A DNA stretch of 64,000 nucleotides from the NCBI RefSeq assembly GCF_030866825.1, contig NZ_CP133020.1:3534001-3598000 (forward strand), written 5' to 3'. The position numbers were made by a program, and so were the translations under genes. Position 1 is the stretch's first letter, and every line of letters begins with the position of its first letter. The stretch comes from Rathayibacter sp. SW19. Its GTDB lineage: Bacteria > Actinomycetota > Actinomycetes > Actinomycetales > Microbacteriaceae. The notes under the pieces are model-generated. The model searched no databases and was not told the origin of the DNA. It saw only the letters and a list, made by a program, of their open reading frames with translations. This document shows positions 32,060-41,049 of the stretch, in pieces.

Positions 32060-33724
32060 ATGGGCGATAAAACGTGGACAGGCAGCCTATTCCCAGCGCT
32101 GTCAGAAGGAGAGGTTCGCACGGCCCACGCATTCACCCGTCGCCACGTCTTGGCCATCGGCTTCGCGGCAACGGTCACGGCAGCGGGTGGGCTGTTCGCC
32201 TTCGCATCGTGCACAACCCCGAAGACTCCAGCGCGGCCGTTCGGCCCGATCGAGCTGCGTCAGCCGCCCGTCATCCGCAGCATGAACGGCACGCTGACCG
32301 CCGAACTGAAACCGGTCTGGGCGTCGACCGACATCGGCGTCGGCCGGGCGATCGAAAGCTACAACTACAACGGTGCGATCCCCGGCGCCACGTGGGTCGC
32401 GCATCCCGGCGATCGTCTGAAAATCACACTGAACAATCGGATGCCGTCGCTTGCGACGGCCGGCACTAGCCCGGCCGAATCCAGCCACCATGATCACGGC
32501 ACCGACCTCACCCGGCCGCACGTCTGGACGAACACCAACCTGCACACGCACGGCCTGCACGTGTCCCCGTCCGGCCACCAAGACAACGTGTTCATCTCGA
32601 TCGCGCCAGGCGAATCGTTCGATTATGACATTCACATCCCAACCGACCACGAAGCCGGATTCTTCTGGTATCACCCACATCGCCAAGGGGCGGTCACGCA
32701 GCAGGTGCGTGGCGGCATGGCCGGCGCGCTCATCGTCAGGGGCGACATCGACGAGGTTCCAGAAATCGCCGCAGCAAAAGAAAAAGTGCTAGTGCTGCAG
32801 GCGATCGAGCTCGGCTCCGAGTTCAAGGAAGAGGCACCGATCCCCGACCCGAGCAAGAGCGAAGCGTTCTTTCCTCGCACGCAGATCTTCTGGACCGTCA
32901 ACGGCAGTTACAAACCGACGATCACCATGTATCCGGGTGAGGTGCAGCGTTGGCGCATCCTCAATGCGGCGGAAGGCAAGCTCGCCTCGTTGCGCATGGC
33001 GGGGCACTCGCTCAATCAGATCGCGTGGGACGGAATGACTCTCTCGGCACCGGAACCAGCGCTCGATACCCTGTTGAGCCCCGGCAACCGGGTGGACGTG
33101 CTCGTGAAGGCCGGTGCGGCAGGCTCATACGATCTGGTGCTTTCGCCCGGTTCCAGCCAGAAACCGTTCGTGCCCGGCATGCCGCAGACGATTCAACCGC
33201 CCGGAAAGAACGGAACCGTTTCGCCCGAATTGGTGCCACGGGTCGTCGCCACCGTCATCGTCAAGGGGACCGGTCCGGAGCTCGCGTTGCCCAGCACCCT
33301 TCCTGCGTACAACCCCAAGATGCTCCCGGTGGTGCGCACCCGCGATGTCCGCTACACCGTGCAGCGGCTGCCTGATCACTCGTTCGTCAGCTTCGGCATC
33401 AACGGCCGCGCATTCAACCCGGATGACCCGCCGTACACGATGAAACGCGGCACTGCCGAGGAGTGGACGATCATCAATGGTGCCGATGAGGGCTTTGTGC
33501 ACGTGTTCCATGTGCACGTCAACTCGTTCAAGGTGATCAAGATCAACGGCATCGCTCTGGAGAAGCCGCTTTGGCGCGACACGTTCGTGCTCGGCCCGAG
33601 GCTGGGTGACTCGTTCACCTTCGTGATGAACCTGACCGATTTCACCGGAAAGTTCGTCGAGCACTGCCATGTGCTCGCTCATGAGGATCTCGGAATGATG
33701 GAGAGCCTCGAAATCGTCGCGTGA
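32060..33724 (+). CDS. Secreted multicopper oxidase (laccase-like)
   Basis: This exported copper enzyme of about 554 residues oxidises phenols, metals or similar donors and reduces O2 to water. The N-terminal region carries a Tat-type signal (FTRRHVLAIGFAATVTAAGG). All four copper-ligand motifs are present: NLHTHGLHVSP, FFWYHPHRQG, HVFHVHVNSF and HCHVLAHEDLGMM, the last supplying the type 1 Cys-His-Met set. The cupredoxin domains are of normal length. The start is uncertain: ATG at 32060 is taken, with another at 32015. The FAD oxidase follows 20 nt later, suggesting a joint extracytoplasmic redox role. Confidence 0.88.
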   Translation: MGDKTWTGSLFPALSEGEVRTAHAFTRRHVLAIGFAATVTAAGGLFAFASCTTPKTPARPFGPIELRQPPVIRSMNGTLTAELKPVWASTDIGVGRAIESYNYNGAIPGATWVAHPGDRLKITLNNRMPSLATAGTSPAESSHHDHGTDLTRPHVWTNTNLHTHGLHVSPSGHQDNVFISIAPGESFDYDIHIPTDHEAGFFWYHPHRQGAVTQQVRGGMAGALIVRGDIDEVPEIAAAKEKVLVLQAIELGSEFKEEAPIPDPSKSEAFFPRTQIFWTVNGSYKPTITMYPGEVQRWRILNAAEGKLASLRMAGHSLNQIAWDGMTLSAPEPALDTLLSPGNRVDVLVKAGAAGSYDLVLSPGSSQKPFVPGMPQTIQPPGKNGTVSPELVPRVVATVIVKGTGPELALPSTLPAYNPKMLPVVRTRDVRYTVQRLPDHSFVSFGINGRAFNPDDPPYTMKRGTAEEWTIINGADEGFVHVFHVHVNSFKVIKINGIALEKPLWRDTFVLGPRLGDSFTFVMNLTDFTGKFVEHCHVLAHEDLGMMESLEIVA

Positions 33725-33744
33725 GCGACACAAGGAGACGCAGT

Positions 33745-35250
33745 ATGCCCACACCCTCTCGCCGCCAGTTTCTCGTGGCGGGTACCCTCGCCACACTCGG
33801 CCTCGGCCTCACCGCCTGCACGACAGGCGGCGACTGGGTCACCATCGAGGCTAAAGCTCTGGATGAGTTGAGGAAGCAATTGCATGGCAGGCTCCTCCTT
33901 CCGGGCCAGCCCGGATTCACCGACGCGTGGATGCCGACCAACGGACGCTACCGCGACACCGTGCCGATGGTGGTCGCCCGTGTGGCCGATGAGCAGGATG
34001 TCGTGACCTGCGTGAAGTGGGCGAAGAAATACGACATCCAACCGGTCGCGCGCGGTGGCGGGCACAACTATGCAGGGCTCTCGACCACGACTGGACTGAT
34101 CGTGGACCTCAGCCGGCTGAACGCGGTGAAGATCGACACCGGATCCGCCACGGCGATCACCGGTGGCGCAGCATCCAATCGCGATGTTTTCCAGGCCAGC
34201 ACAGGTGGCCCACTGCTGCTTCCCGGCGGCACCTGCCTGAGCGTCGGCATGGGCGGCCTCACCCTCGGCGGTGGCATCGGTTACCACACTCACTGGGCTG
34301 GGCTGACCTCCGATCACCTCACTAAGACGCGCATGGTGACGGCTGCCGGCGACATCGTCACGGCGGACCGCAACACCAACGCCGACCTGTTCTGGGCCAG
34401 TCGAGGCGGCACGGGCGGCACCTTCGGCATCAACACGTCGTTCGAATACGACCTGGTGCCTGTGCCGACCAGCGACATCGTCTACTACCGATTCGATTGG
34501 ACCGGTGCGGATGCCGCCCTCGCGATGTTCTCCACGTTCGACGAGTTGGAACAGAGCGCACCGCCCGAGTTCGTGGCTTCGGCGATGGCGCAGGCCACGC
34601 CGGTTGGTGCGGCCGGGCCGCGCGCGGCGATCGACGTCATGGTGCGTGGACAGTTCCTCGGAAGCAAAGACGATTTTCTCGGTTTGGTCGGGCCTTTGTT
34701 GAAGGCATCGCCGCCGGCCAAGCAGCAGATCGTGGTGCAACCGTTCTGGACGACAGCAAAGATCTTCACCACAGCGGAGTCGCCTAATCACTCGTGGGGC
34801 GACATCTCGCGTTATACGAAGGCGGCCCTGCCGGCCGCCACGGTGCAGAAGATGGTGGATCTGATCGCCGAGACCCCCAGCCGGTCGAGCTCGAACAATG
34901 CCGCACTGTTCATGCTCGGCTGGATCGGCGGCAGCGTGATGGATAAGTTCTCGCGCACGGAGACCGCATACGTGCATCGCGGCATGACCAACATGTGGCG
35001 ACCGTCGCCGGTGTGGGAGAACATTGCACCGAAGTCCGTCAGCGACGATCTGCTTGCCTGGACAGACGAGGTGATCGCCGTCATGAAGCCGGACTCTGTC
35101 AACGAGAGCTATCAGAACTTCCCGAACCGCAGCATCCGGGATTGGCAGCAGCAGTACTTCGGTGAGAATCTCGATCGCCTGCTGAGCGTGAAGAAGAAGT
35201 GGGACCCGCACAATGTGTTCCACTCGGAGCAGAGCCTGCCGGTGAAGTAG
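33745..35250 (+). CDS. Exported FAD-linked oxidase (BBE type, bicovalent flavin residues)
   Basis: This 501-residue oxidase has the PCMH FAD domain and a C-terminal berberine-bridge domain (WQQQYFGENLDRLLSVKKKW, NVFHSEQSLP). The signal peptide has a twin-Arg motif (SRRQFLVAG) and lipobox LTAC with Cys25, so it is a Tat-exported lipoprotein. H107 (ARGGGHNYAG) and C164 (GGTCLSVGMGG) sit where BBE-family oxidases bind FAD by two covalent bonds. AAGGAGA lies 7 nt before the ATG. It is coupled to the multicopper oxidase. The substrate may be an oligosaccharide or alcohol and cannot be deduced. Confidence 0.88.
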   Translation: MPTPSRRQFLVAGTLATLGLGLTACTTGGDWVTIEAKALDELRKQLHGRLLLPGQPGFTDAWMPTNGRYRDTVPMVVARVADEQDVVTCVKWAKKYDIQPVARGGGHNYAGLSTTTGLIVDLSRLNAVKIDTGSATAITGGAASNRDVFQASTGGPLLLPGGTCLSVGMGGLTLGGGIGYHTHWAGLTSDHLTKTRMVTAAGDIVTADRNTNADLFWASRGGTGGTFGINTSFEYDLVPVPTSDIVYYRFDWTGADAALAMFSTFDELEQSAPPEFVASAMAQATPVGAAGPRAAIDVMVRGQFLGSKDDFLGLVGPLLKASPPAKQQIVVQPFWTTAKIFTTAESPNHSWGDISRYTKAALPAATVQKMVDLIAETPSRSSSNNAALFMLGWIGGSVMDKFSRTETAYVHRGMTNMWRPSPVWENIAPKSVSDDLLAWTDEVIAVMKPDSVNESYQNFPNRSIRDWQQQYFGENLDRLLSVKKKWDPHNVFHSEQSLPVK

Positions 35251-35301
35251 TCAACGCAACGCGATGCGACGGGCGTTGAGGTGGCCCGTAGGATCTCAGC
35301 C

Positions 35302-35871
35302 ATGATCCCGTACGAATTCCGCGAGCCGCTAGCCACCGAGCGGTTGCGCATCCGGTTGATGACCCCGGCAGACACGGATGCCGTCCACGCGTATCAATCA
35401 CGCGCCGACGTGTGTGAATACCTGCTGTTCGAGCCGCGCAGTCGCGCGACGGTCGTTGAGAAGGTGGCCGCGGCATCCGCTGCGACTCGGTTCGAAAAGG
35501 ACGGCGACGACTGGCGATTGGCCGTCGAGCGTGTCGCGGATGGGGCGGTGCTCGGTGAGCTGTACTTCTCCCTGGCGAGGGCGGAACACCAGTGCGCGGA
35601 GATCGGCTGGATGTTCCACCCCGACTATTTCGGCAACGGTTATGGGCAGGAATCGGCGCGTGCCCTGCTCCGGCTCGGCTTCGAGACGGTGCAATGCCAT
35701 CGGATTGTGGCTGAACTGACACCACAGAACACCGCCTCGGTGAACCTGTGCCGCCGACTCGGCATGCGCGAGGAAGCATATTTCGTAGAGAACCTGATGC
35801 TCAAGGGCCGCTGGCAGGACACCGGCGTCTATGCGATGCTGCGCAGCGAATGGAACGCGGCCGGCGACTAG
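35302..35871 (+). CDS. GNAT N-acetyltransferase (RimJ/RimL-like)
   Basis: This 189-residue acetyltransferase contains the RimJ/RimL layout: LATERLRIRLMTPADTDAVHAY (motif C region), GELYFSLARAEHQCAEIGWMF, the acetyl-CoA loop PDYFGNGYGQESARALL, and NTASVNLCRRLGMREEAYF (motif B). The start at MIPYEFREP is preferred over a GTG seven codons upstream because it matches family N-termini. The acceptor could be a protein N-terminus, an amine or an antibiotic. Confidence 0.88.
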   Translation: MIPYEFREPLATERLRIRLMTPADTDAVHAYQSRADVCEYLLFEPRSRATVVEKVAAASAATRFEKDGDDWRLAVERVADGAVLGELYFSLARAEHQCAEIGWMFHPDYFGNGYGQESARALLRLGFETVQCHRIVAELTPQNTASVNLCRRLGMREEAYFVENLMLKGRWQDTGVYAMLRSEWNAAGD

Positions 35872-35896
35872 ACCCCGCCCGCCCGCCGACTGGTCA

Positions 35897-35938
35897 CTTG
35901 ACACTTGCCGCTTGCCGCTTGCCGCTTGCCGCTTGCCA
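35897..35938. repeat. 7-bp tandem repeat CTTGCCG, six copies
   Basis: CTTGACA is followed by four CTTGCCG units and CTTGCCA. This microsatellite-like run lies in the upstream region of the TetR gene, 18 bp before its operator, and could change length by slippage. Confidence 0.9.
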
Positions 35939-35955
35939 TACTGGTTCGAACGTGT

Positions 35956-35980
35956 TTAGGTTCTCCTAACGTTATTAGGA
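35956..35980. promoter_or_regulatory. Three half-site operator upstream of the TetR-DinB operon
   Basis: TTAGG (35956) then CCTAA (35965) then TTAGG (35975) give two overlapping inverted repeats; the second, TCCTAA-CGTTA-TTAGGA, is perfect over 6-bp arms. The site ends 24 bp before the TetR start and is probably its autoregulatory operator. Confidence 0.6.
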
Positions 35981-36003
35981 AAGCGGCGACAAGGCGGGCG
36001 GCA

Positions 36004-36573
36004 ATGCTGGGCAAACAGGTGCGGCATGAGCGGGCGCAACAGGAGATCATCGCTGCGTGTTGGCAGCTGGCGCGCACCAAAGGTTTGCTCGGCTTCTCTC
36101 TGAAAGACGTCGCCTCCGCGGTCGGAGTGCAGGCACCAAGCCTGTACTCCTACTTCGCATCGAAGAATGCGATGTACGACGCAATGTTTGCCGCCGGCAA
36201 TCGTGCGTTTCTCGAGCGGATGCGCGCGGTGCCAACCGGCGGCAGCCCGCGCGATACCCTACTCGCGGCTGCAACGGCGTTCGTCGGGTTCTGCGTTGAG
36301 GACCCGGTGCGGCACCAGCTGCTCTTCGAACGCACCATCCCGGGGTTCACACCGTCACCCGCCGCCTACGCGATCGCGGTCCAGGTCGTGACGCTGATGC
36401 GCGACGGATTCGCCGCGCTCGGCATCCGTGACCCGGCACACCTTGACATCTGGACCGCGCTGGTCAGCGGCCTCGCCGCGCAGCAGCTGGCCAACGAGCC
36501 GGGCGGCGATCGCTGGAGCGGCCGGGTCGCGGCATCCGTCGAGATGTTTGCAGATTTTGTGTTCAAAGACTGA
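36004..36573 (+). CDS. TetR family regulator
   Basis: This 189-residue repressor has its HTH at residues 10-57 (RAQQEIIAACWQLARTKGLLG, then SLKDVASAVGVQAPSLYSYFASKNAMYDAMF). The C-terminal domain follows the TetR_C_33-like helical plan (TAFVGFCVEDPVRHQLLFERT). The start at MLGKQVRHERA avoids 33 upstream codons that read through the repeat and the operator. It is followed after 17 nt by the DinB-fold gene, which it probably controls. Confidence 0.88.
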   Translation: MLGKQVRHERAQQEIIAACWQLARTKGLLGFSLKDVASAVGVQAPSLYSYFASKNAMYDAMFAAGNRAFLERMRAVPTGGSPRDTLLAAATAFVGFCVEDPVRHQLLFERTIPGFTPSPAAYAIAVQVVTLMRDGFAALGIRDPAHLDIWTALVSGLAAQQLANEPGGDRWSGRVAASVEMFADFVFKD

Positions 36574-36590
36574 GTGCTCAAGGAGGAATC

Positions 36591-37295
36591 ATGAAACACG
36601 CCGAATGGATGCGACTTGCCACCGAGGAGTATGCGCGCATCATCACTCTGTTGCGAGATTTGGACGACGACGAATGGTCTCGCCTCACCGACTGCGACCC
36701 GTGGACGGTGCGTGACATTGTCGCGCACCTGATCGGGGCGGCGGAAGCAACTGCCTCGATTCGCGAACAGTTACGTCAGCAGCGTGCGGGAAAGGCCCAG
36801 CAAGGCGACGCCGAACTGATGGCTACCGTCAATGCTCTGCAGATCCGCGAGCGGCAGCACCGTTCGACCGCCAACCTTGTCGATCTGCTGACGGATGCCG
36901 CCGCTCGCGGAGTGCGCGCTCGTTCCGCCCTTCCTGCTGCGGTTCGGATGTTCAAGCTCCGGCTGCCGGCACCGTGGCACTGGACGTCGCTCGGTTATCT
37001 CTACGGACCCATTTACACGCGGGATGCGTGGGTGCACCGCATCGACATCTGCCGTGCGACGGGACGCGAGCTCGTGGTCACCGCAGAGCACGACGGCCTG
37101 ATCGTCGCCGATCTCATTGCAGATCGGAGCGCTCAGGCGGGCATCGTGGGCGGCAGCAACATCGACTTGACGGGGCCGGCAGGTGGCCACTTCGGCACAG
37201 GAAGTGCCCTGGCTTATGACGCGATCGACTTCAGCCGAGCACTCGCGGGGCGCGGCTCGATCGACCGCATCGAGCCGGCTATGGCACTGTTCTGA
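36591..37295 (+). CDS. Mycothiol-dependent maleylpyruvate isomerase-like (DinB fold) protein
   Basis: This 234-residue DinB/MDMPI four-helix bundle protein has ARIITLLRDLDDDEWSRLTDCD and PWTVRDIVAHLIGAAEA, carrying the first metal-binding His, and YTRDAWVHRIDICRATGREL, carrying a later His. These are the usual metal positions in mycothiol-dependent enzymes. AAGGAGG lies 5 nt before the ATG. In actinobacteria such proteins conjugate or isomerise electrophiles with mycothiol. With its TetR regulator it probably forms a small detoxification module; the actual substrate is unknown. Confidence 0.85.
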   Translation: MKHAEWMRLATEEYARIITLLRDLDDDEWSRLTDCDPWTVRDIVAHLIGAAEATASIREQLRQQRAGKAQQGDAELMATVNALQIRERQHRSTANLVDLLTDAAARGVRARSALPAAVRMFKLRLPAPWHWTSLGYLYGPIYTRDAWVHRIDICRATGRELVVTAEHDGLIVADLIADRSAQAGIVGGSNIDLTGPAGGHFGTGSALAYDAIDFSRALAGRGSIDRIEPAMALF

Positions 37296-37372
37296 GCCTG
37301 CTCTGTTTTGAGCCTGCTCTGTTCTGAGCTGGCGCCGTAGACATCTCGAAGCCATGGTGCCACCATGAGCCT

Positions 37373-37768
37373 ATGAGCGATGGCGCGGAACAGGTTGTGC
37401 GGCGGTTCTATCAAGCGGTGGCCGATGCCGATTTCGCAGCAGCTGAGAGTTGTTTTGCTCCGGCTGCGCTTTGGCACCTTCCCGGCAACAGTCCGATCTC
37501 CGGCGACCACCGTGGGTGGCAGGAGATTCGCGACGACTTTCTCGCCAAACTCGGTCCGTTGTCCGGTGGGACCTTCCGTGCCGAACTGCTCGATGTCGCC
37601 ATCGGCGACACCTACGTGGTTGCCGTTCAGCACGCGACGGCATCCCGAGGTGAGCGCTTGCTCGACATCACCGGATGTCAGCTGATCCGAACCGAGAACG
37701 ACCTGATTGTGGATGTTCGCGGCCACTACTCCGATCAGGCCGCGCTCGATGCGTTCTGGGTTCAATAA
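37373..37768 (+). CDS. SnoaL/NTF2-like protein
   Basis: This 131-residue alpha+beta cone protein begins with EQVVRRFYQAVADADFAAAESCFAP, then LWHLPGNSPISGDHRG and strands TYVVAVQHATASR and VRGHYSDQAALDAFW, the SnoaL pattern. Many such proteins are isomerases, hydrolases or simple ligand-binding proteins. The ATG follows a 37-bp stretch with three imperfect copies of TCTGTTTTGAGCCTGC. Possibly linked with the DinB gene upstream. Confidence 0.85.
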   Translation: MSDGAEQVVRRFYQAVADADFAAAESCFAPAALWHLPGNSPISGDHRGWQEIRDDFLAKLGPLSGGTFRAELLDVAIGDTYVVAVQHATASRGERLLDITGCQLIRTENDLIVDVRGHYSDQAALDAFWVQ

Positions 37769-37845
37769 CCGTCTACGCGGGGCAAGTGGCGCTGAGCCGT
37801 CGCCGGCGAATCGTTTATACTCCGGCGATCGCCGCTGTGCTGCGG

Positions 37846-38121
37846 TCAGGATGTCCGATACGCATCCCGTCGGTGAACGATCGAAACGACTTCGATGAAC
37901 AACTGCTTCTGAACGATTCGGTAGATCACCCGATACTCACCGCGTCGGGCAGAATAGAGCGGATAGAGGGGTTCGCCCAGCTGCTTTCCAAGGCGGCGGG
38001 GATTCTCGCTCAAGGCGCCAACAATGAATTCGAAGGCTGCGGCGGCTACCTTCTCCGGAAGCTTTTCCGAGAGCGCAACTTTGGCAGATTTCGTGAAGCG
38101 AACCTCATATCTCTGATTCAC
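37846..38121 (-). CDS. RelE/ParE-type toxin
   Basis: This 91-residue protein has the RelE ribonuclease fold: VRFTKSAKVALSEKLPEK, LSENPRRLGKQLGEPL, YSARRGEYRVIYRI and VVSIVHRRDAYRT at the C-terminus. RelE toxins cut mRNA in the ribosomal A site; the conserved Arg and Tyr/His near the C-terminus are present. The gene begins 22 nt after the Phd-type antitoxin stop in the same leftward operon. Confidence 0.9.
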   Translation of the reverse strand: MNQRYEVRFTKSAKVALSEKLPEKVAAAAFEFIVGALSENPRRLGKQLGEPLYPLYSARRGEYRVIYRIVQKQLFIEVVSIVHRRDAYRTS

Positions 38122-38143
38122 TGTTCTGATTCACGGTTCTGAT

Positions 38144-38428
38144 TCACTGTGACAGCCGACCGGCCGCCTTCATAGCTTCTCGAACCTCAGCTGCATCGAA
38201 CATGTCGCCCGACTCAACCTCCTTGATGCCGACGCGGATTCCGTCGACCGCTTCCCGGTCGCTCAGAATCGCAACAGTCTCCATCAGCGAGTCGTAATCG
38301 TCGGCGCCAAGCAACACCGCGGCACGACCGCCATTCTTCGTCACCTCGAACCGCTCATGCGTTGTCGCAGCCGATTCGACGATCCGCGAGAAGTTTGCTC
38401 GCGCGTCCGCCAGCGAAAGAGTTGTCAT
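38144..38428 (-). CDS. Phd/YefM-type antitoxin
   Basis: This 94-residue antitoxin has the N-terminal Phd/YefM DNA-binding fold, MTTLSLADARANFSRIVESA, with FEVTKNGGRAAVLLGADDYDSL, followed by an acidic C-terminal helix (EVESGDMFDAAEVREAMKA) that would wrap the RelE partner. TACAAT ends 7 nt before the ATG, so translation is probably leaderless. It most likely represses its own operon. Confidence 0.9.
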   Translation of the reverse strand: MTTLSLADARANFSRIVESAATTHERFEVTKNGGRAAVLLGADDYDSLMETVAILSDREAVDGIRVGIKEVESGDMFDAAEVREAMKAAGRLSQ

Positions 38429-38530
38429 GTACAGAATTGTAGCGTATTTGAATGTGACGGTCCTTCTGAGACGCACGATCTGGCCGCCCACTCGATCAAG
38501 CTTTCGGCGGTCGGGCCTGCGTCGACTGCT

Positions 38531-38562
38531 GACGATGCGTTGCCTGAGCGTAGTCGAAAAGT
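38531..38562. repeat. Fragment of the dispersed GGTCGAG-type repeat family
   Basis: GTTGCCTGAGCGTAGTCGAA followed by AAGTCTCC is the half-element often found at the edges of the larger repeats seen at 7905 and 15280. It stands alone between the antitoxin promoter and the DUF222-HNH gene. Confidence 0.5.
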
Positions 38563-38676
38563 CTCCACGCACAACGCATATAACGGTTGGGTAACGGTCC
38601 GGGATAGGGTCGGATTCCGCGTATTTCCGCCGGCTTTCGGGGCTGGAATGTCGGTGGCTGCTGGTTGACTCCAGGC

Positions 38677-40239
38677 ATGGAAGACCTGCTGGATGCGACG
38701 CAACTGCTGGACACGAAGCTGCTGAATGCCGCGCTGCCTGCTCCGGTAGTGCCGGAGCTCAACGTCCCCGATTCTGCTCTGCCGCATGCCACCGTAACCG
38801 ATTCCACCGTCACCGATTTCATCGTGCCGGATTCCGCCGTATCCGATTCGATCCTGCTGAGTGCCGAGCTGGTTGACGATCCTGTCGTGATGCTGCCGCC
38901 GGCGGAGGTGGATCCGGGGGTGCGCATCGATGGGCAGGTCGCCCGTGCCCAGTTCGCGGGGCGCCAGATCGCTCGGGCCACCGCCGGCCAGTTGGCGGCG
39001 ATCCTCGCCACGATCCGGGAGGCCCGCGCCTTCCCGGAAGTCTTCATCGGCCCAGCCGCCGAGCGTGAGAGCGCCGAGGGCGGGCGCGCCGGTGCCGGCC
39101 GTGCCGGTGCGGATCGGTTGGAGTTCGCGGAACGCGCCGCGATCGCCGAACTCGCGGTCTGCCTGGGAATCGGCCAGAACACCGTTCGCAACCGCCTGCA
39201 CGACGCGGAAACATTGACCACACGGTTGCCGGCCGTGTGGGCCGACTTCCTCGACGGGGAGATCTCCTACCCGAACGTGCGCGCCATCCTCGACAACACC
39301 AGCGGCCTACCCGATAACAGCGACGAGGACGCCGCGGTCGTGTGGGCCGAATACGACAGCAAACTCGCCGGCCCGGCCCGCACCGTCAACCCGGCCCGGA
39401 TGCGGATCCTCGCCCGCAGCCTCGCCGAGAAACTCGCCGCCGAACCGTTGGAGGTGCGCCACGCCCGGGCCCGGGAGGACCGACGTGTGTGGGTAGAACC
39501 GGCAGCGGACGGGATGGCCTGGTTCGGTGCGCTGCAACCGGCCGATGCAGCCTACCGCGCCTACGCCCGCATCAACGCGAACGCGAAACACTTGGCCGGC
39601 CTGCCCGGGGAAACCCGCACCCTCGGCCAAATCCGCGCCGACGTGATGGCCGACCTGCTCACCGGCGAGGGCACACCCTATGAGGTCAAAGCCACCGTCA
39701 TGGTCACAGTGCCCGTCCTCACCCTCCTAGACCACGGTACCCCGACAACTGACGACACCAACCAAGCCGACCGGTCAGCGCAGGTCGGCAAGCAGGAGCA
39801 ACCCGACCAGCCGGTTGCGCCGCAACAGCCGTGCCGGCTGAACGGGTACGGGCCGATCGACTCCGACACCGCCAGACGCCTGGCCGGGAAGGCACCCTCG
39901 TTCTACCGCATCCTCACCCACCCGGTGTCCAGTGCGATCCTGGACGTGGACCGCACCAGCTACACCGTGCCCGCCGACCTGAAACGGTGGATCCTGGCCA
40001 CCCACACCTACTGCGTCTTCCCCGGCTGCAACCGGTTAGCCGTCGACTGCGACAACGACCACAGCCTCGACTGGGTGCTGAACGGCACCACCAGCCTGAA
40101 CAACCTCGCACCCGTCTGCCGCGGCGACCACCGACTCAAACACAAAACCCGATGGAAAATCATCCGCCACAAAGACGGCACCATCCATTGGCAAAGCCCA
40201 CGCGGCAAAATCCACAACACCGACCCACCACCCTTCTAA
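38677..40239 (+). CDS. DUF222 protein with C-terminal HNH nuclease domain (13E12 type)
   Basis: This protein of about 520 residues belongs to the REP13E12/DUF222-HNH family. An N-terminal low-complexity region (PDSALPHATVTDSTVTDFIV) precedes the helical DUF222 domain (residues about 85-330). The HNH domain at about 430-505 has CVFPGCNRLAVDCDNDHSLD and LNNLAPVCRGDHRLKHK, with the Cys pairs and the His-Asn-His core intact. The last 40 residues are Lys/His-rich. The family often occurs in many copies in actinobacteria, sometimes as an insertion target, and has no settled function. ATG at 38677 is chosen; a TTG four codons upstream is open. Confidence 0.88.
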   Translation: MEDLLDATQLLDTKLLNAALPAPVVPELNVPDSALPHATVTDSTVTDFIVPDSAVSDSILLSAELVDDPVVMLPPAEVDPGVRIDGQVARAQFAGRQIARATAGQLAAILATIREARAFPEVFIGPAAERESAEGGRAGAGRAGADRLEFAERAAIAELAVCLGIGQNTVRNRLHDAETLTTRLPAVWADFLDGEISYPNVRAILDNTSGLPDNSDEDAAVVWAEYDSKLAGPARTVNPARMRILARSLAEKLAAEPLEVRHARAREDRRVWVEPAADGMAWFGALQPADAAYRAYARINANAKHLAGLPGETRTLGQIRADVMADLLTGEGTPYEVKATVMVTVPVLTLLDHGTPTTDDTNQADRSAQVGKQEQPDQPVAPQQPCRLNGYGPIDSDTARRLAGKAPSFYRILTHPVSSAILDVDRTSYTVPADLKRWILATHTYCVFPGCNRLAVDCDNDHSLDWVLNGTTSLNNLAPVCRGDHRLKHKTRWKIIRHKDGTIHWQSPRGKIHNTDPPPF

Positions 40240-40407
40240 ACAACCCCCGAACGCGGCGACGGAATTGAAGCGCAAAAGCCGCGGGCCCCGTAGCGCGCGC
40301 AGACCAGGCAAGGCCCCGACAGACCAGACTGCCAACCACACGATCAAGCACGGCGCATTCGGTCACGGCGCATTCGGTCACGACGCCGACCGCCCACCGC
40401 TCACCGC

Positions 40408-41049
40408 TCACACCTGCGTCGCCTCGAGATAGGTCAGAACGGCACGCACCCGCCGGTGGTGGTCGGTGCTCTCGGGCAGATCAAGCTTGGCGAGAATGCT
40501 CGTCACATGAGTCTCGACCGTGCGCTCGGAGACAACAAGGCGGTCCGCGACCGCACGGTTCGAACGACCCTGCGCCATCAGTTCGAGCACATCGAGCTCA
40601 CGCGGAGTGAGCCCGTCCAGCACGGACGACGCGCGCGCCGTACCAATCAGACGCGTGACTATCTCCGGATCGAGCACCGTTCCGCCTGCTTGCACGCGCT
40701 GCAATGCGGACAAGAAGTCATCCACATCGAGCACCCGATCCTTGAGCAGGTACCCGATCGACCCGCTCGCCGTCAGTTCGAGCACATGACGCGTCTCAAC
40801 GTGCTGCGAGAGCAGCATGACCGGCGTAGGCGGCTGCCACGCACGGATCTCGAGCGCCGCCGCGATTCCGTCATCTGCGCCCGGCATGCGGATGTCGAGC
40901 ACGATGATGTCCGGCTGCAGCGCACGGGTCTGCGCGATCGCCGTCGCGCCGGTCGACGCCGTCCCGACGATCTCGTGCCCGGCGCTCTTCAGCAGCGCCG
41001 CGAGCCCCTGCCGGAACAGCGCCGAGTCCTCGGCGATCACGACCCGCAC
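40408..41049 (-). CDS. NarL/LuxR-type response regulator
   Basis: This 213-residue two-component regulator has an N-terminal receiver with the acidic pocket VVIAEDSALF and phospho-acceptor Asp in DIIVLDIRMPG, and a Lys switch in YLLKDRVLD. The C-terminal GerE HTH is LTPRELDVLELMAQGRSNRAVADRLV with SERTVETHVTSILAKL. Its start overlaps the kinase stop by 13 nt, so the pair is co-translated, kinase first. Confidence 0.94.
   Translation of the reverse strand: MRVVIAEDSALFRQGLAALLKSAGHEIVGTASTGATAIAQTRALQPDIIVLDIRMPGADDGIAAALEIRAWQPPTPVMLLSQHVETRHVLELTASGSIGYLLKDRVLDVDDFLSALQRVQAGGTVLDPEIVTRLIGTARASSVLDGLTPRELDVLELMAQGRSNRAVADRLVVSERTVETHVTSILAKLDLPESTDHHRRVRAVLTYLEATQV

Noticed and set aside
35941..35960. 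GGTTCGAA as a tRNA T-loop
   Set aside because: No cloverleaf arms can be drawn around it; it is next to the TetR operator.
38677..40239. DUF222-HNH gene as a mobile intron or transposase
   Set aside because: No intron structure, terminal repeats or target duplication seen; recorded as a stand-alone family member only.
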